A stretch of 5,050 nt of DNA from Verrucomicrobia bacterium UBA1211 (GTDB taxonomy: Bacteria; Verrucomicrobiota; Kiritimatiellia; RFP12; UBA1067), in the NCBI GenBank assembly GCA_002309585.1, contig DBXN01000162.1, positions 1 to 5,050 of the forward strand. The letters run 5' to 3'. Every line of letters begins with the position of its first letter. Position 1 is the stretch's first letter. The notes beneath the pieces were generated by a model. That model made no database searches. It saw nothing but the letters and a program-made list of their open reading frames with translations, and was not told the DNA's origin. Below are positions 1 through 5,050 of the stretch, piece after piece. The position numbers and the translations under genes are program-made.

Positions 1-42
1 ATTAAGCCATTATGGAATTTCACTCTACAACATTTTCATAAT

Positions 43-74
43 GCCACATTGCCACATTCCCACATTGCCACAAT
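43..74. repeat. 8-bp micro-tandem array, four units
   Basis: Four head-to-tail 8-bp units read GCCACATT, GCCACATT, CCCACATT and GCCACAAT on the plus strand (AATGTGGC on the minus strand). The third unit differs in its first base and the fourth in its seventh. The array lies in the AT-richer non-coding stretch downstream of the PHP gene. Neither strand of the perfect repeat contains a stop codon. There are no spacers, so this is not CRISPR. Its function is unknown; it may be a slippage-generated satellite or a dispersed intergenic repeat. Confidence 0.85.
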
Positions 75-76
75 CA

Positions 77-101
77 CCCCTTCCTGTTGAGCGTTGAGGG
101 G
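77..101 (-). terminator. Weak hairpin downstream of the PHP gene
   Basis: CCCCT (77-81) can pair with AGGGG (97-101) around a 15-nt loop, about 30 nt past the PHP stop codon. On the plus strand the stem is followed by TTTT (102-105). On the minus strand, the direction of the genes here, only a poor T tract follows. With a 5-bp stem and a large loop this is a marginal terminator candidate. It may act for a plus-strand transcript or be chance. Confidence 0.2.
86..99. repeat. 7-bp direct repeat, two units
   Basis: GTTGAGC (86-92) is followed directly by GTTGAGG (93-99). Two units alone could be chance, but the pair sits between an 8-bp and a 7-bp four-unit array. It therefore looks like a third, shorter member of the same kind of intergenic micro-repeat. 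Confidence 0.5.
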
Positions 102-115
102 TTTTCCATCCTCTC

Positions 116-143
116 TCGTCACTCGTCACCCGTCACTCGTCAC
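116..143. repeat. 7-bp micro-tandem array overlapping the PHP gene end
   Basis: Four consecutive 7-bp units read TCGTCAC, TCGTCAC, CCGTCAC and TCGTCAC on the plus strand (GTGACGA on the minus strand). As in the 8-bp array at 43-74, the third unit has its first base changed to C. Each minus-strand unit contains TGA. Because 7 is not a multiple of 3, the array places a stop in all three minus-strand frames (TGA at 142-140, 135-133, 128-126 and 121-119). The PHP gene ends at the TGA at 135-133, inside the array. Confidence 0.85.
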
Positions 144-870
144 TCTCCCCTCTCCTTCCCCATCCCAGCGTCCGGTCGCGGAAGGCGGCTTTGAGCGCCT
201 CGACCGAAAGCCGCTCGAAAGGCGCCTCTGTCCAGATGCTGCCGATATCCGCCAGATAGTGGGCGTCGGAGGAGCGGATGAAGGGGAGGCCGCACGCCTT
301 CGCCTCCCACTCGTCCAGATCGGCATGACGGCTGAACTCCACCGCGTCAAACCCCTCGTCCCCCGCGATGCCGCCCAGTTGCGACGTGACGCTGAAGACC
401 GGACGGTCGATGTGGGCGGCGATGAACAGCCCGCCCAGCTCATGAACCTTCTCCCCCACCGTCCGCAACGGCAGCCGCGTCGGGGCGCTCAACAGCCGCC
501 ACTCCAAATCCTCGATCCCCTCGTCGGCATCGACGATCGGCTGGTCACCGAAGACCTCCGGCTGGTTCACCCGTTTCGGCAGCGCGGCGTAGCAGATCTC
601 CGTCATGGCGGACGCCTGCTCCAGCGTATCGAAGACCGCCAGGCAGTGCGCCTCCTCCATCGTCGTCACCTCCATGCCGAACAGGCACTGGAACGTCTCT
701 CTCCGGCAGACCTCCGCCAGCGCCGGCGCGTTCATCGCGGTGTTGTGATCCGCCAACATGATCCCGTTCAATCCCCGCGCTTTGGCCGTGCGGACCACCG
801 CCGCCGGCGAGCACTCCAGATCGCCGCAGGGAGAGAGGCATGAGTGGACGTGCAGATCGAAACGGAACAT
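133..870 (-). CDS. PHP-domain metal-dependent phosphoesterase
   Basis: This 245-residue protein has the PHP (polymerase and histidinol phosphatase) fold, a trinuclear-metal hydrolase family acting on phosphate esters. The full set of expected metal ligands is visible: H7-x-H9 in D-L-H-V-H-S, D41-H42, E67 in G-M-E-V, H75, H153 in A-A-H-I-D, and D202-x-H204 in S-S-D-A-H. The D-L-H-x-H-S-x-L-S-P-C-G-D-L-E opening (from residue 5) is typical of a stand-alone bacterial PHP subgroup. The region from about 174 resembles the PHP-associated C-terminal part. There is no signal peptide, so it is probably cytoplasmic. The ATG at 870 is preceded by a perfect AGGAGG five bases away that overlaps the upstream stop codon. 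The last residues (E-S-D-E) are encoded by a 7-bp tandem repeat. The substrate is unknown; nucleotide or sugar phosphates are possible but not shown. Confidence 0.93.
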   Translation of the reverse strand: MFRFDLHVHSCLSPCGDLECSPAAVVRTAKARGLNGIMLADHNTAMNAPALAEVCRRETFQCLFGMEVTTMEEAHCLAVFDTLEQASAMTEICYAALPKRVNQPEVFGDQPIVDADEGIEDLEWRLLSAPTRLPLRTVGEKVHELGGLFIAAHIDRPVFSVTSQLGGIAGDEGFDAVEFSRHADLDEWEAKACGLPFIRSSDAHYLADIGSIWTEAPFERLSVEALKAAFRDRTLGWGRRGESDE

Positions 871-873
871 GAT

Positions 874-882
874 CCCCTCCTA
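874..882 (-). promoter_or_regulatory. Shine-Dalgarno of the PHP gene fused to the TraB stop
   Basis: On the minus strand the TAG stop of the TraB/GumN gene (882-880) is the beginning of a perfect AGGAGG (881-876), which lies 5 nt before the PHP ATG at 870. A ribosome terminating on the first gene would be positioned at the start site of the second, so the two are probably translationally coupled. This also fixes the PHP start. Confidence 0.85.
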
Positions 883-1743
883 GCGCAGAAACCGGACCGT
901 GTAGCCTTTGTTCTCCAGCATCTTCAACACGCTGTCCGGGCCGACCAGATGGCCCGTCCCCACCATCACCAGCTCCACCTCCGGAGTCGTGAAGAGCCGT
1001 TCGATCTGCGGCAGCCACGCCACATTCCGATCCTTCAGCAACCGCTTGCTGAGCGAGGTGAACTGCGACGCCATCTCCTCCTGAAGCAAGGCGTTCAACC
1101 GTTCGCTGTCACCCGCGCGCCAGTTCGTGATGATCTCGCGGAACTTGGTTTGCGTCGCCTTCAGATCCTGAAGCGAATAACGGACGAAATCATCCTCCAT
1201 CCCGTCGGCCATCGTCGAGACATAGCGGATCTGATCCTCCACCGACTCCAGCCCCATCTCCCGTTTCTTGTCCTTCAGCGCCCGCTTGTGGAAATGGACA
1301 TCCACGCCCCATCCCGGCTCGATCCCGACCTTACGAAGTTCGGTGAACATCAGCGCCAACAGGACCATCGGCGGTTTGAACGAGGCGAACATCTTCAGCG
1401 GAACGTTGTTCGAGGCGCAGCAGGCCGCCAACTCGTCATAGACCGGCTTGGAGAGATGATCCTTCAAGGTCGTTCCATCCGTATAGCCGCACGCCCGCTG
1501 CAGCTTCATCTGCGCTTCCGGCGACTCCAGCACCCCCAGATCGCACTCGAAGACAATCATCTCCGCCGTGTCATACGCCCGCTGGAACTCATCCGGCAAG
1601 GGATAATCCTTTTCGCTCAGACAGTGGCACGTCCCTGCGAAGAGCACCTTCCGGTCACCCTTCTCAACCTGCCAAACCGCGGTCCGGGCCAGACCGCTCA
1701 ACCCCATCCACCCGATGATCGCCCAAAGTATGATCGTCCGCAT
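880..1743 (-). CDS. Exported TraB/GumN family protein
   Basis: This 287-residue protein belongs to the TraB/GumN (Tiki-like) family, proposed to be metalloproteases or hydrolases on the basis of distant homology to eukaryotic Tiki. The family signatures occur in order: G-T-C-H at 37-40, E-C-D at 66-68, G-V-D-x-H-F at 146-151, G-L-E-S-V-E-D-Q at 164-171, R-N at 239-240, and the C-terminal G-T-G-H-L-V-G at 262-268 followed by the usual G-Y-x-V end. The two glycine-histidine motifs are the conserved putative active-site elements. Residues 1 to about 19-22 form a hydrophobic signal peptide (possible cleavage after G-L-A19), so the protein should act in the periplasm or at the membrane. The length is normal and all motifs are intact. 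The ATG at 1743 has GGGGAG 8 nt upstream. It lies between the C26 hydrolase gene and the PHP gene with gaps of 13 and 9 nt. The physiological substrate is unknown for most bacterial members. Confidence 0.93.
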   Translation of the reverse strand: MRTIILWAIIGWMGLSGLARTAVWQVEKGDRKVLFAGTCHCLSEKDYPLPDEFQRAYDTAEMIVFECDLGVLESPEAQMKLQRACGYTDGTTLKDHLSKPVYDELAACCASNNVPLKMFASFKPPMVLLALMFTELRKVGIEPGWGVDVHFHKRALKDKKREMGLESVEDQIRYVSTMADGMEDDFVRYSLQDLKATQTKFREIITNWRAGDSERLNALLQEEMASQFTSLSKRLLKDRNVAWLPQIERLFTTPEVELVMVGTGHLVGPDSVLKMLENKGYTVRFLR

Positions 1744-1751
1744 ATCCGTAT

Positions 1752-1759
1752 CTCCCCTA
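1752..1759 (-). promoter_or_regulatory. Shine-Dalgarno of the TraB gene overlapping the C26 stop
   Basis: On the minus strand GGGGAG (1757-1752) starts at the last base of the TAG stop (1759-1757) of the C26 hydrolase gene and lies 8 nt before the TraB ATG at 1743. The arrangement repeats that seen at the TraB-PHP junction and supports one co-translated transcript. Confidence 0.75.
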
Positions 1760-2545
1760 TTGCCGGGACTTCGCCTGATCCGCCGGAAGCGTCAAATGGA
1801 AATTCCGGAAGAAACGCTCGAAAACCGGATTCTTATCCTCCACGACGAGCCGCTCCGGATGGAACTGGACGCCCAGCGCCGGATAGTCCGTCGCCTCGAT
1901 CGCCTCGGGAACCCCCTCAGGCGAACGGGCGACAATCCGGAAGCCCGGCGCGGCCTCCTTCACCGCCTGATGGTGGGAGGAGTTTACCGTCACCTCCGTC
2001 TTCCCGATCATCCGCGCCAGACAGGAATCCGGCAGAATCGTGATGGCATGCGAGACCCCGCGGTGCTGCACATTCTCCGCCGGGAACTCGCTCGGCAGAT
2101 CCTGCCAGAGCGTTCCCCCGAAGGCGACGTTGACCAGCTGGCAGCCCCGGCAGATCCCGACGATCGGCAGCCCCCGCTTCCGGGCGATCGCCAGCAACCG
2201 GAACTCGAAGGCGTCCCGCGTCAGATTGACCGTACCGAGTTTGGGGCTCTCCTTCTCCCGATACCGGGCGGGAGCAACATCCTCACCCCCCGCGAACAGC
2301 ACGAGATCGACCCGCGAAAGAATCGCGTCCAGCTGGGCGTCGGTGCCGAACCGGGGGATGACCACCGGCAGGTTCCCGCCCTTTGAAACCGCCTCGGCAT
2401 ACTGCGCGCGGACGGTCACATCGCGCCCGTCATTCTCCGGCGGACACATATCCGCGATACCCACCACCAGCGGTCTCACCGAATCACCCATCGCCGAACA
2501 CCCCATCATCACAGCCAACCCGATCATCTTCATTGTTTGCATCAT
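1757..2545 (-). CDS. Exported C26-type gamma-glutamyl hydrolase (class I amidotransferase fold)
   Basis: This 262-residue protein has the class I glutamine amidotransferase fold of peptidase C26, the family of PuuD gamma-glutamyl-gamma-aminobutyrate hydrolase, which cleaves gamma-glutamyl amide bonds. The catalytic triad is present: nucleophile C132 in G-I-C-R-G-C-Q, and H229 with E231 in V-Q-F-H-P-E. Other C26 landmarks are F-A-G-G-E-D-V at 84-90, the segment after the nucleophile (N-V-A-F-G-G-T-L), and N-S-S-H-H-Q-A-V-K at 188-196. Unlike cytosolic PuuD it begins with a short basic-hydrophobic leader. M-M-G-C at 13-16 could be a lipobox with C16 lipidated, or a type I signal may be cleaved a little later. 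The start may be ATG 2545, 2542 or 2533; only a weak GAGAGAG precedes 2545. It is first in a tight run with the TraB and PHP genes. The true substrate is unknown, since peptidoglycan-derived, folate or amine conjugates would all fit the fold. Confidence 0.92.
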   Translation of the reverse strand: MMQTMKMIGLAVMMGCSAMGDSVRPLVVGIADMCPPENDGRDVTVRAQYAEAVSKGGNLPVVIPRFGTDAQLDAILSRVDLVLFAGGEDVAPARYREKESPKLGTVNLTRDAFEFRLLAIARKRGLPIVGICRGCQLVNVAFGGTLWQDLPSEFPAENVQHRGVSHAITILPDSCLARMIGKTEVTVNSSHHQAVKEAAPGFRIVARSPEGVPEAIEATDYPALGVQFHPERLVVEDKNPVFERFFRNFHLTLPADQAKSRQ

Positions 2546-2597
2546 GTTTCTCTCTCGCCGTCCGGCCTCACGCCATCAGACATCCGTATTTCCCGTC

Positions 2598-2623
2598 CCC
2601 GCCAACCCTTGCGGCAGGGCGGG
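2598..2623 (-). terminator. GC-rich hairpin in the 88-nt gap between genes
   Basis: In the non-coding gap 2546-2633, CCCGCC (2598-2603) pairs with GGCGGG (2618-2623) around a 14-nt loop. An alternative inner pairing is CCCT (2606-2609) with AGGG (2616-2619). No T-run follows on the minus strand, so it is not a classic intrinsic terminator. It could attenuate read-through from the oxidoreductase gene or be chance in GC-rich DNA. No convincing -35/-10 promoter was seen in the same gap. Confidence 0.25.
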
Positions 2624-2633
2624 CTTCCTCCCG

Positions 2634-4052
2634 TCAGAACCGCGAACGGAGGAGCCGTTTCACCCCGAAGCCCTCGCGCTCCTCACGGAACATCATCGCG
2701 TTCGCCTGCGCGTCATCAACGAACCGCTCCGCCTGGGGATCCCACTTCAGCTTGCGCCCCAGTTTCATCGCCATATAGCCGAGCACGCAGGTGGTCGAGG
2801 TCCGCTGCGCCTCCTCTAGCGGCATGGCGAGCGGTCCCCGCGTCCGCATCTCCTCCACCCATTCGCGGTTGTGCTCCATCGGGCGGGGCAACGGCTTTGA
2901 GACGGGATCCTCGATGATCCCCTTGCGGCTCGCGGCGATCGGCATGCCGGAGAGTTCGCTGGTCGAAACCCCCGTCGGGTCGCTCTTCGTCTGCTTTCCG
3001 GCGAAGCCGCAGAAGACCCAATCCCCCTTCTCGCCGATGAAGCGCACCCCGCACGGATACTTGCGCGTGGAGCCGAGCTTCATCACCGCGCCGGAGGGAT
3101 AGGTCCAGGTGATGTCGCACTCGCCGTGCGTATCCCACAGTTTGCGGCCCTTCGGGTATTCGCAGGTGCCCTCCACGGACACGGGGCCACCGAGTTCTTC
3201 GCCGAGACCGCGCTGCGCGGTGTCGATGTGATGCGCCCCCCAATTGGCGATCATCCCCATGTCATACGCCTGGATGGTCATCCAGCCGCCGCGCGCGAAA
3301 TTCACCTTGCCCGCGTCGCGTCCAACCCCGCGCTGATGGCTCCGCAGCCGCGCATAGGGCGCTTCCGGGGCGGGCCCCTGCCACATGTTCCAGTCAAAGT
3401 CCGCCGGGACGGGCTCTTCCGTCGGCAGGTCATACTCCTTCGGGTCGTCCGGCACGCCCACCTCCACGCGCACGATCTTGCCGATGCGGCCTTCCCGGAC
3501 ACATTCGACGGCGTGGATGAAATTCTCCTCGGTCCGCTGCTGGGTACCGGTCCGGAGGATTCTGCGGTTCGCTTGCGCGGCCCGCACGATGGCGCGGCCC
3601 TCGCCGATGGTCATCGCCATGGGCTTCTGGAGAAAGACATCCTTGTTCGCGAAACAGGCCTCGATCGCCATCTGGGCATGCCAATGGTCGGGCGTCGCGA
3701 TAAGCACGCCGTCAACCGCGGGATCGTCAAGAAGACGGCGGTAGTCCTGATAGCACCGTTTCCCGTCCACAAGATCGCGCCCCTGCATCCCCTTCTCCGC
3801 AAGCCGCCCCTTCAGGTGGCGCATCCGGACGAGATCGACATCCGATAATGCAATGAAAGCGCAATGCCGGTCGCCGCCGTTCTTCAGACACGATGGCACA
3901 TTGTAGGCGTTCGCGATGCGTCCGCACCCGATCACGCCGAGCGCTATTTTGTTCGATGGGGCATCTTCACCCAACACCGACGCGGGAATGATGGTCGGGA
4001 ACGCAAGCGCCGTGCCCGCCTTGATGAATGTTCTGCGTCTCATCACTGGCAT
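2634..4052 (-). CDS. Tat-exported Gfo/Idh/MocA family oxidoreductase
   Basis: This 472-residue NAD(P)-dependent oxidoreductase-fold protein starts with a twin-arginine signal (R-R-R-T-F-I-K at 5-11, hydrophobic to about residue 24), so it is predicted to be exported folded with its cofactor. After the linker (A-P-S-N-K-I, 31-36) comes the Rossmann nucleotide-binding motif G-V-I-G-C-G-R-I (39-46), then T-P-D-H-W-H at 120-125. The catalytic-lysine motif reads Q-K-P (142-144) instead of the common E-K-P. G-T-Q-Q-R (169-173) and W-G-A-H-H-I-D (271-277) follow, the latter carrying the likely substrate-binding or catalytic histidines. The C-terminal part matches the bacterial-type Gfo/Idh/MocA C-terminal domain. 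ATG 4052 and in-frame ATG 4043 are both plausible starts. It follows the GH95-like gene by 21 nt and probably shares its transcript. A role in sugar oxidation or redox-assisted glycoside cleavage is inferred; the substrate is not known. Confidence 0.95.
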   Translation of the reverse strand: MPVMRRRTFIKAGTALAFPTIIPASVLGEDAPSNKIALGVIGCGRIANAYNVPSCLKNGGDRHCAFIALSDVDLVRMRHLKGRLAEKGMQGRDLVDGKRCYQDYRRLLDDPAVDGVLIATPDHWHAQMAIEACFANKDVFLQKPMAMTIGEGRAIVRAAQANRRILRTGTQQRTEENFIHAVECVREGRIGKIVRVEVGVPDDPKEYDLPTEEPVPADFDWNMWQGPAPEAPYARLRSHQRGVGRDAGKVNFARGGWMTIQAYDMGMIANWGAHHIDTAQRGLGEELGGPVSVEGTCEYPKGRKLWDTHGECDITWTYPSGAVMKLGSTRKYPCGVRFIGEKGDWVFCGFAGKQTKSDPTGVSTSELSGMPIAASRKGIIEDPVSKPLPRPMEHNREWVEEMRTRGPLAMPLEEAQRTSTTCVLGYMAMKLGRKLKWDPQAERFVDDAQANAMMFREEREGFGVKRLLRSRF

Positions 4053-4053
4053 T

Positions 4054-4064
4054 CTCCTATTCCT
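4054..4064 (-). promoter_or_regulatory. Two ribosome-binding sites that leave the oxidoreductase start ambiguous
   Basis: The minus strand carries AGGA at 4064-4061, 8 nt before ATG 4052, and AGGAG at 4058-4054, only 1 nt before ATG 4052 but 10 nt before ATG 4043. The stronger site therefore favours ATG 4043, which gives a leader beginning M-R-R-R-T-F-I-K, a typical Tat start. The outer site supports ATG 4052, three residues longer. Confidence 0.6.
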
Positions 4065-4073
4065 GTCATGAAA

Positions 4074-5050
4074 TCAATCCGACCCCTTCACTGCGATGGC
4101 GGGCATCTTCCGGATCCCGGGCTTGGTCGTATAGGTCACCGCGCCGTCGGCCGCGCGACGCGCGGAGATGCGGTGACCGCCGGGAACACGCAAATCGCGG
4201 AACGAGACCTCCTTGCCGTCCCACGCCTGCGGCAGGGCGGGGAAGAGCGTCACCCGGTTCTCACGCGGGTCATACTGGAGCAGCATCTCCTGAATGCCCC
4301 GCGCGTAGCCGAAATCGCCCTCCAGGGTGAAAGGCCCGTAGGTAAACCGGGAAAGCCCGCACTTCAGCTGGTCGCCATTCACATGGAAACCGTTTTTCGT
4401 GACAAACGCCCGCTGGAAATCCTTCAGATACCGGAAGGCGCGCGCGCCGCGCCCCAGCCGCGCCTCAAAGCAGCCGGCCCACGCGAAGGAATAGCCGCAC
4501 CACCAATCGGTACCGAGCCCTTCCCACGCATCCACCGACCGCGCCGCATCCACGCCCGGCTCGTCCGGCACATTCGTGAGCGGAAACACCTGCATCAAAT
4601 GCGAGGCGTGGCGATGCGACGCCTTCAGGGGATTCCCGGCGGCGACCGTCAGCACCCCCTCCCCCGTGACATTCGGCGGGCCGAAGGTCCCCACGTATCC
4701 CCGCCACTTCGCCGCCTCGTCCTTCTCGCCGCAGGCGTCCGCCAGACGGGAAAGATAGAGATAGAAGCTCGTGAGGATCGCCCGCTCGTAGCTGGAATTC
4801 GGGGTCACAAAACAGCCCGGCCCGTTATCGCCGACCTCCGGCGAACAGGAAACCCCGAATCGGCGTACCCCGTTCTCCACCGTCCACGCATGTTCGAGAC
4901 CGGCGGCGAGTTCACGGCCGAACGCGAGATATTTCGCCGCCTTCCCGGACGTCGGATCGTAATCCCACGCGTCAAAAAAGGTATCAAAGACCCAGATACC
5001 GTGAATCGGCGGAATCGTGTAGGCGGTCCAGCCGCCGATCGGCTGGGGGG
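4074..5050 (-). CDS. GH95-like glycoside hydrolase, C-terminal part (start outside window)
   Basis: The reading frame is open from the window edge to a TGA at 4076-4074, giving 324 residues. A GTG at 4880 is an internal valine, not the start. The sequence matches the C-terminal half of glycoside hydrolase family 95, inverting exo-enzymes acting mainly on alpha-1,2-L-fucosides (some on L-galactosides). Numbered from the first full codon, S-C-S-P-E at 67-71 matches the S-P-E segment thought to hold the general acid. H-R-H-A-S-H-L at 145-151, the W-x-x-G-Y-S-F-A-W segment near 182-191, the A-R-L-G stretch, E-G-D-F-G-Y-A-x-G-I-x-E-M-L-L at 243-257, and L-F-P-A-L-P-x-A-W at 268-276 follow the family order and precede a beta-rich C-terminal domain. 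The usual D-G-N-F-G is altered to E-G-D-F-G. The upstream N-x-N motif and any signal peptide lie beyond the window. The pairing with an exported oxidoreductase fits a glycan-use cluster; fucose specificity is not proven. Confidence 0.87.
   Translation of the reverse strand, partial: PQPIGGWTAYTIPPIHGIWVFDTFFDAWDYDPTSGKAAKYLAFGRELAAGLEHAWTVENGVRRFGVSCSPEVGDNGPGCFVTPNSSYERAILTSFYLYLSRLADACGEKDEAAKWRGYVGTFGPPNVTGEGVLTVAAGNPLKASHRHASHLMQVFPLTNVPDEPGVDAARSVDAWEGLGTDWWCGYSFAWAGCFEARLGRGARAFRYLKDFQRAFVTKNGFHVNGDQLKCGLSRFTYGPFTLEGDFGYARGIQEMLLQYDPRENRVTLFPALPQAWDGKEVSFRDLRVPGGHRISARRAADGAVTYTTKPGIRKMPAIAVKGSD

Noticed and set aside
1..42. Possible start or end of another gene at the left edge
   Set aside because: Only a short AT-rich stretch is visible, with no coding frame or clear signal on either strand.
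43..143. Possible CRISPR array
   Set aside because: Units are only 7-8 bp, directly adjacent without spacers, and no cas genes are visible.
844..2043. Long plus-strand open frame (399 codons), and similar long plus-strand frames at 94-843, 1715-2386 and 3126-3848
   Set aside because: They are antisense to genes with complete family motifs, are rich in Arg/Pro/His as expected from GC-rich shadow frames, and show no recognisable domain.
4228..4241. 14-nt sequence TGCGGCAGGGCGGG shared with the intergenic gap at 2610-2623
   Set aside because: The copy at 4228-4241 is explained by codons for the conserved P-A-L-P-Q segment of the glycosidase; a match this short in GC-rich DNA is probably chance.
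4878..4880. GTG as start of the GH95-like gene
   Set aside because: The frame stays open for a further 56 codons to the window edge and reads as plausible enzyme sequence, and the conserved S-P-E segment lies only 15 codons after this GTG.

Overview
The window is GC-rich bacterial DNA. It is almost entirely coding, and every gene supported here lies on the minus strand, so the order of transcription runs from position 5050 down to position 1. Five protein genes are visible, one of them cut by the right edge. No rRNA, tRNA, CRISPR array, insertion sequence or phage gene was seen. The Tat-exported Gfo/Idh/MocA oxidoreductase, with an A-P-S-N-K-I linker before its Rossmann fold, next to a GH95-type glycoside hydrolase suggests a glycan-degrading member of the PVC group (Verrucomicrobiota, Kiritimatiellota or Lentisphaerota, possibly Planctomycetota). 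This placement is an inference from protein style, because no phylogenetic marker is present.

Layout in transcription order: (1) 5050-4074, the C-terminal 324 residues of a GH95-like glycosidase (alpha-L-fucosidase family). (2) After 21 nt, 4052-2634, a Tat-signal Gfo/Idh/MocA oxidoreductase. (3) After an 88-nt gap containing a GC-rich hairpin, 2545-1757, a class I glutamine-amidotransferase-fold hydrolase of the peptidase C26 / gamma-glutamyl-GABA hydrolase type with an N-terminal export signal. (4) 1743-880, an exported TraB/GumN-family protein. (5) 870-133, a PHP-domain metallophosphoesterase. The last three genes are tightly packed. At both junctions the Shine-Dalgarno sequence of the downstream gene overlaps the stop codon of the upstream gene, so translational coupling is likely.

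The first two genes look like part of a polysaccharide-use cluster: an exo-glycosidase releases a sugar and a periplasmic oxidoreductase-fold enzyme may modify or cleave sugars. The other three are all hydrolase or putative hydrolase folds whose shared task is not evident from sequence.

Positions 1-132 hold no gene. They carry three neighbouring but unrelated micro-tandem arrays with 7-8 bp periods. One array runs into the end of the PHP gene and supplies its stop codon. This repeat cluster is the most unusual structure in the window. No clearly novel multi-gene system can be shown here; the C26-TraB-PHP module and the repeat cluster are the best leads.
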